Source: Methylomarinum sp050304855 (GTDB taxonomy: Bacteria > Pseudomonadota > Gammaproteobacteria > Methylococcales > Methylomonadaceae). Taken from it: a DNA stretch of 12,088 nt. Under the pieces are notes generated by a model. The model made no database searches. It saw only the letters and a list, made by a program, of their open reading frames with translations, and was not told the DNA's origin. The stretch covers positions 1 through 12,088 of the forward strand of contig JBNLEI010000215.1 in the NCBI GenBank assembly GCA_050304855.1, written 5' to 3'. Position 1 is the first letter of the stretch. Every line of letters begins with the position of its first letter. This document shows, one piece after another, positions 1 to 6,272 of the stretch. The translations under genes were made by a program, and so were the position numbers.

Positions 1-414
1 CATTCTCTCGGTATTCAGGACGCCCTAACGCAACAAAGCCGCAATTTGTTGAGCTCTTTTAAATCGGTCCGTAAAAATCTTTACCAATTGGGCACAACAC
101 TGGTTCAAAATCACAAAAACAGCAAAGCAATCATGAGCGCCCTGGTCCAAGAATTAAATTACGACTTGATGCGGATGGGGCTGGAAGAAGACCAGGAGGA
201 ATATTTGCTCAACCGTATCGATACTGCAATCGATGAAGCTATGATACAAATGGATGCCGGCGAGGAAATCAGGGATGCCTTAACTTTTATTTTATCGAAT
301 CTGAAAACCGTTATCAGCAAACAGGAAGAGCTTTTGGACGCATTTACCACCAGCTTGATGGAAGCCGCCGCAGAACGTGAAGAGGAAGCGGATGATAATG
401 TCGAATTGTTTTAG
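1..414 (+). CDS. Unrecognised helical protein, C-terminal part (5' end outside window)
   Basis: The reading frame is open from the first base and ends at TAG 412-414, so the visible 137 residues are the C-terminal end of a protein whose start lies to the left. A TTG at position 46 could in principle start a shorter form, but no Shine-Dalgarno sequence precedes it and the frame stays open upstream. The segment looks wholly alpha-helical, with heptad-like stretches, no membrane helix and no cysteine. It ends in a strongly acidic tail (EREEEADDNVELF). I do not recognise the family. It converges on the membrane-protein/nudE operon with only 18 bp between stop codons. The last five residues, NVELF, loosely resemble short docking peptides, which is speculation. 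Confidence is high that it is coding, none on function. Confidence 0.7.
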   Translation, partial: HSLGIQDALTQQSRNLLSSFKSVRKNLYQLGTTLVQNHKNSKAIMSALVQELNYDLMRMGLEEDQEEYLLNRIDTAIDEAMIQMDAGEEIRDALTFILSNLKTVISKQEELLDAFTTSLMEAAAEREEEADDNVELF

Positions 415-419
415 CCTGA

Positions 420-431
420 CGGCTTAAGCCG
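420..431. terminator. Short palindrome between convergent genes (possible weak bidirectional terminator)
   Basis: CGGCTTAAGCCG is a perfect 12-bp palindrome filling most of the 18-bp gap between two convergent stop codons. The RNA stem would be short (GGC/GCC arms plus a flanking C-G pair around TTAA) and there is no long U tract, so intrinsic termination would be weak at best. A near-identical copy lies upstream of nudE at 2019-2030. Confidence 0.25.
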
Positions 432-432
432 C

Positions 433-1434
433 CTATTTCCTCTTCTCGACCTGAGCTTCGGTTTTTGACAGAATGCTGGGCACCAATTTTTCCGAAAATC
501 CCGCAATAAAGCACCAGATAATCAGCGTAAAAAAAGTGTTAGAGTTAAGACGGATTGCTTTGTCGTCCCTGAAATCTGGAAACAATGAACCACTTAACAA
601 TTCCGCTCTGAAAAAATAATAACAGACCAACGCTGCGCCGATACCGGTGATGATGCGGGTTAAGATAAAATGCAGACTGTGCATGTTATCCAATTCTTGT
701 AAGGTAATATTTTCCACCCGCGACTTAAGCGATATCAGCATGCTAAAGCAAGCCCCCATCCAACCCGCCATCAAGGCCGTAATAGCATAGTGCAAGTGTA
801 TTTTATCGACTTGCTGGGTTTCTGTCGGTTCCGGAATATCTGCAGTCAACGAGTTGAGCCAGCTGAATTGCGGACAATAACGAGTGCAATACTGATAAAT
901 ACCGTCCGGATGCAAAATGCCAATAGCAAGCAGAAATACGCTGAATAGGATGGCGAAAGTAAAAAAAACACCTATTTTCAGACGGGCTTTGTTGGCAAAC
1001 AAACTTCTTAACTGTCGATCTTCATAGTATTTATGCAAAGTGGCGGTCAGCTTACTTAACAGCGCACGTTTTCTGTCTGGAGCCGACTTTTCCTGTTTAA
1101 TCTGCGAAAATTCATGGTCAAAAAATTCATATTCCTGGCTACTGAATAAAAATCGGGCCTTGTGCAATTGATAATGTAGTTCGATATCCAAATCGCATTC
1201 GTCCAGCAGCGGAATCAATAGTAATTCGACCGACTTGGCGGTATTCCAGTCAGGTTCATTTTTCAGTTTATCGAGCTGCTGTTTTACATAACCGGTTGTC
1301 GCGCCATCTTTTATCTTGATATTCTGAAAACTGGTCGATAGGCGGATGTAGCTTTGCTCATTGACCCGATCAAAATCGGAACTATAAAACCATCGGCTGA
1401 GCTCTTTTAACCAAGCCGTTCGCATCGGCTTCAT
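433..1434 (-). CDS. Unrecognised membrane protein with four predicted helices, coupled to nudE
   Basis: The protein has 333 residues, starting at ATG 1434-1432. This ATG overlaps the nudE stop codon as ATGA and has an AGGAG six bases upstream, so translational coupling to nudE decides the start. The frame is open further upstream to 1542, but that extension lies inside nudE. Residues 1-150 are a soluble, charged, mostly helical region. Four hydrophobic helices follow at about 154-174, 215-235, 256-276 and 300-318, with a loop holding two cysteines (about 183 and 187) between the first two. Two stretches look conserved-like: GACFSMLISLKSR (227-239) just after the second helix, and AGFSEKLVPSIL (311-322) in the last helix. 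I have seen similar GFSE-K/R-VP endings in uncharacterised bacterial membrane proteins but cannot name the family. In many gammaproteobacteria this slot after nudE holds cysQ; that gene is absent here. Function unknown; location probably inner membrane. Confidence 0.85.
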   Translation of the reverse strand: MKPMRTAWLKELSRWFYSSDFDRVNEQSYIRLSTSFQNIKIKDGATTGYVKQQLDKLKNEPDWNTAKSVELLLIPLLDECDLDIELHYQLHKARFLFSSQEYEFFDHEFSQIKQEKSAPDRKRALLSKLTATLHKYYEDRQLRSLFANKARLKIGVFFTFAILFSVFLLAIGILHPDGIYQYCTRYCPQFSWLNSLTADIPEPTETQQVDKIHLHYAITALMAGWMGACFSMLISLKSRVENITLQELDNMHSLHFILTRIITGIGAALVCYYFFRAELLSGSLFPDFRDDKAIRLNSNTFFTLIIWCFIAGFSEKLVPSILSKTEAQVEKRK

Positions 1435-1985
1435 CGGTTTCTCCTGTTTAAAAAATCCAGCGTCAAATATAGTGCCGCGATTGAGCGGGCTTCGCTGCAT
1501 TCGCCACTGGCCAGCAAGCCAGCGATATCGGCTATTTTCCACGGAACTACCTGTAACTCTTCGGGCTCATCGCCCGGTAATTTTTCTTGATATAAATCCA
1601 TCGCCACCACTACATTAATGCTATGCTCCATGTAGGAAGGCGCCAAAGACAGTTCGATCAAATGCTCCAATTTGCCGGCTCCATAACCAACCTCTTCCTT
1701 GAGTTCACGGTTGGCGGCCGCTATAAAATCTTCGTCGTCATCGAGTTTCCCTTTCGGCAAACCCAATTCATAGCGATCTAGCCCCGCCGCATACTCTCGT
1801 ACCAGCAAAACGGTTTCGTCATCCAACAAAGGTACTATCAGCACCGCACCGCAACCTGGTCCTCGAATCAGGCGCTCGTAATTCCGCTGCACGCCGTTGC
1901 TGAATTGTAGTTCTAATGTTTCAATATGAAACAATCTGCTTTTGGCAACGGTTGCTTTGGCGAGTATCTTAGGTTTCTGTAACAT
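1431..1985 (-). CDS. nudE: ADP compounds hydrolase NudE (Nudix family)
   Basis: This is a cytosolic Nudix hydrolase. The E. coli family member cleaves ADP-ribose, Ap3A and NADH-type ADP compounds to AMP plus a phosphorylated remainder. The Nudix box is complete at about residues 79-101 (G, x5, E, x7, RELKEEVG), with the expected metal-binding RExxEE glutamates. The N-terminus (LQKPKILAKATVAKSRLF) and the later stretch LSLAPSYMEHSINVVVA align with NudE of E. coli at the same spacing, and total length (184 versus 186 residues) agrees. I chose ATG 1985, which gives MLQKP and has a weak GAGTG about ten bases upstream. A GTG four codons earlier (1997) is the alternative. It is the first gene of a two-gene unit with the membrane protein, through an ATGA overlap, and is divergent from yrfG as in the E. 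coli nudE/yrfG neighbourhood, although igaA is not present here. Confidence 0.93.
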   Translation of the reverse strand: MLQKPKILAKATVAKSRLFHIETLELQFSNGVQRNYERLIRGPGCGAVLIVPLLDDETVLLVREYAAGLDRYELGLPKGKLDDDEDFIAAANRELKEEVGYGAGKLEHLIELSLAPSYMEHSINVVVAMDLYQEKLPGDEPEELQVVPWKIADIAGLLASGECSEARSIAALYLTLDFLNRRNR

Positions 1986-2018
1986 TTTTAGGATCACTCA
2001 AGCTTTGTTTATCCGCTC

Positions 2019-2030
2019 CGGCTAAAGCCG
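2019..2030. repeat. Short inverted repeat in the nudE/yrfG divergent region
   Basis: CGGCT-AA-AGCCG is a 12-bp inverted repeat in the 93-bp gap between the divergent nudE and yrfG starts. It differs by one base from the palindrome at 420-431, so the pair brackets the nudE/membrane-protein operon. On the minus strand a poor promoter (TTGAAT, 17 bp, TCTAAC) would place it near a nudE transcription start. It could be an operator or a chance dyad. No convincing promoter could be read for yrfG. Confidence 0.3.
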
Positions 2031-2078
2031 TTAGACTGTTTGGTAGACTCGCATTCAAACTCAATATTACTCACTCTT

Positions 2079-2735
2079 ATGCTAAATTGGAAACAAATCG
2101 ATACGGTTTTGCTGGACATGGATGGAACCTTGCTGGATTTGAATTTTGACAATCATTTCTGGAAGGAATTCGTGCCGCTTCGTTATGCCGAAAAAAACGG
2201 TCTGACGTTGGCAGAAGCAAAACAACGACTGGAACCCCGTTTTAAATCCATGGAAGGGCGGCTGGAATGGTATTGCCTGGATTACTGGAGCAAAACGCTA
2301 GATCTTGATATCGCCGGTCTAAAACAGGAAATTTCAGGACTGATCAATGTTTTGCCGCATGTCACCGAATTTCTCGAAACGGTACACAAATCCTCCCGTC
2401 AATTACTGCTGGTAACCAATGCCCATCGCGACAGCCTGGGGCTGAAAATGGAAAAAACCAGCCTGAACGTCTTTTTCGACCATATCATCTGTTCGCATGA
2501 TTTTGGTCTGGCAAAGGAACAACAAGGGTTTTGGCAAAGCCTGCAGAACAAGCATATTTTCGATAAACATCGAACCTTGCTGGTCGATGACAGTCTCTCA
2601 GTATTAGCTGGCGCTAGACAATTCGGTATCGCTTTTCTAATTTCAGTCAGCAAACCGGACAGCCGAGCCGATAAAAGAACGATTACAGAATTTCCGTCGA
2701 TTGAAGATTTTCGGGAACTGATGCCGATTCCGTAG
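2079..2735 (+). CDS. yrfG: GMP/IMP nucleotidase YrfG (HAD superfamily)
   Basis: This cytosolic HAD phosphatase of 218 residues belongs to the family that in E. coli dephosphorylates GMP and IMP (purine nucleotide salvage/balance). The HAD motifs are all present: nucleophile motif DMDGT at residues 13-17, motif II threonine in LLVTNAH (about T113), motif III lysine in GLAKEQ (K145), and the metal-binding acidic pair VDDS (D170-D171). The helical cap signatures LDLNFDNHFW and WYCLDYWS match E. coli YrfG at equal spacing, which separates it from other HAD proteins. The frame opens at a TTG at 2040, but homology to the MxxWxxIDTVLLDMDGT start supports ATG 2079. No Shine-Dalgarno sequence is evident before it. 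The last 53 bases overlap the end of rhlB on the opposite strand. Confidence 0.93.
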   Translation: MLNWKQIDTVLLDMDGTLLDLNFDNHFWKEFVPLRYAEKNGLTLAEAKQRLEPRFKSMEGRLEWYCLDYWSKTLDLDIAGLKQEISGLINVLPHVTEFLETVHKSSRQLLLVTNAHRDSLGLKMEKTSLNVFFDHIICSHDFGLAKEQQGFWQSLQNKHIFDKHRTLLVDDSLSVLAGARQFGIAFLISVSKPDSRADKRTITEFPSIEDFRELMPIP

Positions 2736-3999
2736 CTTGTTTTTCCGCTTTGGGATAAGTCTTTCGTTGCGACTTACCGGTCCTTTTTTCCTGATACTTA
2801 GGGCGTGATGGCTTTTTTTCCGGCTGTTTAATATCGGTTGCCAATATTTCCGAAGAAATTCCCTGAACCGGAATTTTTTCACCGATGAATTCTTCAATAT
2901 CCGGCATTGAATAAGCGTATTCCTCGCAAATAAAACTGATCGCCTCACCGCTGGCGCCGAACCGCGCCGTTCTACCGATACGATGGACATAGTCTTCTAC
3001 ATCTTGCGGAAGATCGTAATTGAACACATGCGACACATCGGGAATATGCAAACCGCGAGCGGCGACATCGGTCGCTATCATCAAGGTGACTTTGTTTTCC
3101 TGAAAATCATTGAGTAAACGCTGGCGTTTCTCCTGCGGAACATCTCCACTCAATAACGCAGTTTTATAACCGTTGGCTTGCAAATAATTGTTTAATTCTT
3201 CGGCACTACGCTTGGTATTAACGAATACAATACTGCGTTGCGGCTGGCAATGTTTAAGCAATCCCAACAATAACGGTATTTTTTGCTCGTTGGCCGGGCA
3301 GTAAGCAGTCTGTTTAATGGATTTCGATGTAACTTCCTCGGTTTCGATCTTGACCATCACCGGATTATTCATATGCTCATAGGCCAATTCAGTCACCTTG
3401 TAAGACATGGTGGCCGAGAACAATAGATTCAGTCTTTTTTCCGGCGGCGGCATGCGTCTTAACAAAAACCGGATATCTTTTATGAAACCAAGGTCAAACA
3501 TGCGGTCGGCCTCATCCAAGACCATCACCTGGATATTGTCCAGCGTGAAAGTGTTCTGTTTATAAAAATCGATAATCCTTCCCGGCGTCCCAATAATAAC
3601 ATCGACATTGGATTTAATTTTATCCAGTTGTTTTTTGTAATCAACGCCCCCATATATAAGAGCGAATTTCAGATTCAGATAAGGACTTAATTGAACGGCG
3701 TCCTTATGAATCTGAATCGCCAATTCGCGTGTGGGAGCAAGAATCAATGAGCGAGGGTTTTTTATCTTCTCGCTTTCATCGTTGATCAGCTGTTGAAATG
3801 TCGCCAGCAGAAACGTCGCGGTTTTACCGGTTCCGGTCTGGGCTTGGCCGGCAATATCTTTACCTCGAAGCGACAGCGGCAAGGCCTTATCCTGAATCGG
3901 CGTACAATTGATAAACCCGGCTTCTTTCAAGCCTTTTATGATGGAGTCCGAAAGCTCCAGATTACTGAAACGCGTTTCGGTTAAATGTGATTTTTTCAT
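2683..3999 (-). CDS. rhlB: ATP-dependent RNA helicase RhlB
   Basis: This DEAD-box RNA helicase is of the RhlB type, known as the degradosome helicase that unwinds structured mRNA for RNase E and PNPase. All core motifs are visible: Q motif ending TPIQ (33-36), Walker A AQTGTGKT (53-60), PTRELA (89-94), TPGR (138-141), DEAD (162-165), SAT (195-197), ATDVAARGLHIP (309-320) and HRIGRTAR (339-346). The N-terminus MKKSHLTETRFS, the segment LGFIKDIRxLxRRMPP and IPDVSHVFNYDLP are RhlB-like. The basic, low-complexity tail (about 391-421) fits RNA binding and is the family's variable part. ATG 3999 was chosen by homology; an ATG four codons upstream (4011) is possible, and neither has a good Shine-Dalgarno sequence. 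Length is 438 residues against 421 in E. coli. It is divergent from trxA, as in E. coli. Confidence 0.95.
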   Translation of the reverse strand: MKKSHLTETRFSNLELSDSIIKGLKEAGFINCTPIQDKALPLSLRGKDIAGQAQTGTGKTATFLLATFQQLINDESEKIKNPRSLILAPTRELAIQIHKDAVQLSPYLNLKFALIYGGVDYKKQLDKIKSNVDVIIGTPGRIIDFYKQNTFTLDNIQVMVLDEADRMFDLGFIKDIRFLLRRMPPPEKRLNLLFSATMSYKVTELAYEHMNNPVMVKIETEEVTSKSIKQTAYCPANEQKIPLLLGLLKHCQPQRSIVFVNTKRSAEELNNYLQANGYKTALLSGDVPQEKRQRLLNDFQENKVTLMIATDVAARGLHIPDVSHVFNYDLPQDVEDYVHRIGRTARFGASGEAISFICEEYAYSMPDIEEFIGEKIPVQGISSEILATDIKQPEKKPSRPKYQEKRTGKSQRKTYPKAEKQATESASVPENLQSTEIL

Positions 4000-4040
4000 A
4001 GACAATAGCATAACGTAAAAACTAAAATCACTGAAATTGA

Positions 4041-4070
4041 TTGACAAATAATCCTTGCCCCACCTATAGT
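4041..4070 (+). promoter_or_regulatory. Sigma70-type promoter of trxA
   Basis: A perfect -35 TTGACA at 4041-4046 and a -10 TATAGT at 4065-4070 are separated by 18 bp. Transcription would start near 4077, leaving a leader of about 23 bases before the trxA GTG. It is the most consensus-like promoter in the window, consistent with strong constitutive thioredoxin expression. Confidence 0.75.
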
Positions 4071-4099
4071 TTCACATTTGAAAAAGATTGGAGAATAGC

Positions 4100-4426
4100 G
4101 TGAGTGACTTAGTCCTTCATGTATCAGATGCGGATTTTAATGAAACAGTGATAAAAGCCAGCGGTCCTGTTCTGGTTGACTACTGGGCTGAATGGTGCGG
4201 CCCTTGTAAAATGATTGCACCGGTACTGGATGAGGTTGCTACTGAATACGAAGGTAAATTAACAGTAGCAAAGCTGAATATAGACGAAAATCCCGAAGCC
4301 CCTCAGCACTACGGTGTTCGCGGCATTCCCACTTTAATGATTTTCAAAAACGGTGAAGTGGAAGCTACCAAAGTTGGCGCTTTAACTAAATCACAATTAA
4401 CTGATTTTATCGATAGCAATATCTGA
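4100..4426 (+). CDS. trxA: Thioredoxin 1 (TrxA)
   Basis: This is a cytosolic thiol-disulfide oxidoreductase that passes electrons from thioredoxin reductase to targets such as ribonucleotide reductase and peroxiredoxins. The active site WCGPC places the catalytic cysteines at 33 and 36. The buried Asp27, the cis-proline (P77 in RGIPT) and the C-terminal glycine stretch (VGALTKSQL) are all in their usual places. Its 108 residues match the family length and it aligns without gaps to E. coli TrxA (FWAEWCGPCKMIAP type). The start is GTG 4100, giving MSDLVLHVSD, with GGAGA five bases upstream. A TTG four codons earlier has no ribosome site of its own because it overlaps this one. It sits between divergent rhlB and downstream rho, the conserved rhlB-trxA-rho order, and may supply electrons to the peroxiredoxin at the right of the window. 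Confidence 0.97.
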   Translation: MSDLVLHVSDADFNETVIKASGPVLVDYWAEWCGPCKMIAPVLDEVATEYEGKLTVAKLNIDENPEAPQHYGVRGIPTLMIFKNGEVEATKVGALTKSQLTDFIDSNI

Positions 4427-4444
4427 TCAGCATCGTTATTTGTA

Positions 4445-4475
4445 CGGGCCCGATAAATAATTTTGCACGGGCCCG
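4445..4475. repeat. Two identical CGGGCCCG palindromes at the rho promoter
   Basis: The 8-bp palindrome CGGGCCCG occurs at 4445-4452 and 4468-4475, each preceded by A, with centres 23 bp apart. The second copy lies directly after the -35 hexamer of the predicted rho promoter. Because the unit is self-complementary, a transcript reading through from trxA could also fold the two copies into an 8-bp GC stem with a 15-base loop. No U tract follows, so it is not a standard intrinsic terminator. It could be a tandem operator, an attenuator or a 3' stabiliser of trxA mRNA. Confidence 0.5.
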
Positions 4476-4492
4476 CTCAATTGCGCTATACT
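4463..4492 (+). promoter_or_regulatory. Predicted sigma70 promoter of rho
   Basis: The -35 TTGCAC (4463-4468) and -10 TATACT (4487-4492) are separated by 18 bp. Transcription would begin near 4499 and leave a leader of about 105 bases before rho. In E. coli rho has its own promoter and an autoregulated leader downstream of trxA, so the arrangement is conserved in outline. The second CGGGCCCG palindrome lies in the spacer. Confidence 0.55.
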
Positions 4493-4604
4493 TCGCATGT
4501 GCTTCATCGGCGCGCCCATAATTCACCCGTTTTTTCCAAATATTTAACCTTTCTTCGTAATTTCGGCATTCTGCCGTGTTGCATTTCTTAAGCTCACTTT
4601 TAAT

Positions 4605-5861
4605 ATGAATCTTACCGAGTTAAAACTTAAACCCATTAACGAAATAATATCTATCGCTGAATCCTTAGGGCTTGAAAATATTGCCCGAGCCCGAAAACAG
4701 GAATTAATTTTTGCCATTCTGAAAGGCCAGGCCAAAAGCGGTGAAGATATTTTCGGGGATGGCGTTCTGGAAATACTTCAAGACGGTTTCGGTTTCCTAA
4801 GAACGCCCGGTAGTTCTTATCTGGCGGGTCCCGACGACATATACGTATCGCCCAGTCAAATAAGGCGCTTCGGCTTACGAACCGGAGACACCATTAGTGG
4901 AAAAATAAGGCCGCCGAAAGACAACGAACGCTATTTCGCCATGCTCAAGGTGGAAAGCATCAATTTCGAAGCTCCCGAACACGCAAAACATAAAATTCTT
5001 TTTTCCAACCTGACCCCCCTTTTCCCCAATCAACGCTTCCGACTTGAACAAGGCAACGGTTCTAGTGAAGACCTAACCGGCAGAATAATCGACCTGATTG
5101 CACCGATCGGAAAAGGCCAACGCGGCTTGATCGTTTCCCCGCCGAAGGCCGGTAAAACCATGATCATGCAAAACATAGCCCATGCAATCGCGGAGAACAA
5201 TCCGGAATGCTATTTGATTGTCTTGCTGATCGATGAGCGTCCGGAAGAAGTGACAGAGATGGAGCGTTGTGTCCGCGGCGAAGTGGTATCCAGTACTTTT
5301 GACGAACCTGCCACCCGGCACGTCCAAGTAGCTGATATGGTCATTGAGAAAGCGCGCCGACTGGTAGAACACAAACACGATGTCGTTATTTTGTTAGACT
5401 CGATTACCCGCTTGGCCCGAGCTTACAATATGGTGGTTCCTTCTTCCGGCAAACTATTGTCCGGCGGTGTCGACGCCAACGCACTGGAAAAACCGAAACG
5501 CTTCTTCGGTGCGGCAAGAAATATCGAAGAAGGCGGCAGTTTGACTATTATTGCCACAGCGCTGGTCGAAACCGGCTCTCGTATGGATGAGGTGATCTTC
5601 GAAGAATTTAAAGGTACCGGTAATATGGAACTGCATCTGGAACGCAAGATTGCGGAGAAACGTATTTATCCGGCCATTAATATTAACCGTTCCGGCACCC
5701 GTCGGGAGGAATATCTGGTCGATCCGGATGAACTGCAAAAAACTTGGATACTGCGCAAAATTCTGCAGCCTATGGATGAAATGGCTGCATCGGAATTTTT
5801 GCTCGGTAAACTGAAAGACTTTAAGACTAACGAACAGTTTTTTGAGTCCATGAAACGCTAA
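4605..5861 (+). CDS. rho: Transcription termination factor Rho
   Basis: This is the hexameric RNA-dependent ATPase that translocates along nascent untranslated RNA and releases RNA polymerase. Its 418 residues (419 in E. coli) align essentially without gaps. Domains in order are the N-terminal helical bundle (1-47), the OB-fold primary RNA site with GFGFLR (61-66) and YLAGPDDIYVSPSQIRRF, then the RecA-like motor. The P-loop SPPKAGKT ends at K184-T185, catalytic E211 lies in DERPEE, and Walker B ILLDS has D265. The Q-loop is VVPSSGKLLSGG (about 278-288), the R-loop is around RKIAEKR, and the arginine finger R366 lies in GTRREE. ATG 4605 gives the canonical MNLTELK start, although no Shine-Dalgarno sequence precedes it. 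It probably has its own promoter and may also be reached from trxA. Confidence 0.98.
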   Translation: MNLTELKLKPINEIISIAESLGLENIARARKQELIFAILKGQAKSGEDIFGDGVLEILQDGFGFLRTPGSSYLAGPDDIYVSPSQIRRFGLRTGDTISGKIRPPKDNERYFAMLKVESINFEAPEHAKHKILFSNLTPLFPNQRFRLEQGNGSSEDLTGRIIDLIAPIGKGQRGLIVSPPKAGKTMIMQNIAHAIAENNPECYLIVLLIDERPEEVTEMERCVRGEVVSSTFDEPATRHVQVADMVIEKARRLVEHKHDVVILLDSITRLARAYNMVVPSSGKLLSGGVDANALEKPKRFFGAARNIEEGGSLTIIATALVETGSRMDEVIFEEFKGTGNMELHLERKIAEKRIYPAININRSGTRREEYLVDPDELQKTWILRKILQPMDEMAASEFLLGKLKDFKTNEQFFESMKR

Positions 5862-5883
5862 GTTCCTAACAACAAGATTCGGG

Positions 5884-5946
5884 TACAGAGGTCAGCAGTT
5901 AAATCAATGCAAGTCTCGACCGTTTTGTTTTAATTTTGACCCTGTA
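5884..5946. terminator. Loose inverted repeat between convergent rho and yggX
   Basis: TACAGAGGTCA (5884-5894) can pair with TGACCCTGTA (5937-5946) with one bulged A, enclosing about 42 bases that include GTTTTGTTTTAATTTT. A second small dyad, CGATTG-AG-CAATCG, sits at 5957-5970. Neither is a canonical terminator, but they lie in the 129-bp gap where rho and yggX converge and could slow or stop transcription from both sides. The rest of the gap shows nothing else. Confidence 0.3.
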
Positions 5947-5990
5947 TCTGTTACATCGATTGAGCAATCGGATATTCTGCCAACAAGCGA

Positions 5991-6272
5991 TTATTGACTC
6001 GAATCTTTCTGCGGAACGTAGCCCTCCGGCATTTCAAACCCACCTGCAAATAAAAACTTCTCCCTTTCTTGTTCCAGGATTTTCTTGGTTTCAGGGTCGA
6101 AACTGGCCAAACGCCTTTCGTTGATGATCATTGTTTGCATACTCAACCACTCCTGCCAAGCCTGCTTGGAAATGTGTTCAAAAATATATTCGCCTTTGGG
6201 CCCCGGAAAAGGCGGTCGCTCCAGACCTTCGGCCTCAATTCCCAATTTTGCGCATTTAACCATTCTCGTCAT
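5991..6272 (-). CDS. yggX: Probable Fe(II)-trafficking / oxidative damage protection protein (YggX family)
   Basis: This small cytosolic protein of 93 residues belongs to the YggX family. In Salmonella and E. coli that family protects Fe-S clusters against oxidants and is linked to Fe(II) handling. Recognisable family features are the MTRMVKC start with the conserved Cys7, LGIEAEGL, the central HISKQAWQEWLSMQTMIINE helix region, and the end LEQEREKFLF followed by EGYVP. Length agrees with the family (about 90). The start at ATG 6272 has AGAGG seven bases upstream and overlaps the end of mutY by 17 bp, which indicates translation from one mRNA and possible coupling. The mutY-yggX pairing is conserved in gammaproteobacteria. 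It fits the biology: MutY carries a [4Fe-4S] cluster that a YggX-type protein may help to maintain. Confidence 0.93.
   Translation of the reverse strand: MTRMVKCAKLGIEAEGLERPPFPGPKGEYIFEHISKQAWQEWLSMQTMIINERRLASFDPETKKILEQEREKFLFAGGFEMPEGYVPQKDSSQ

Noticed and set aside
1435..1542. N-terminal extension of the membrane-protein frame into nudE
   Set aside because: It would overlap nudE by over 100 bp, while the ATG at 1434 has a strong ribosome site and an ATGA junction with nudE.
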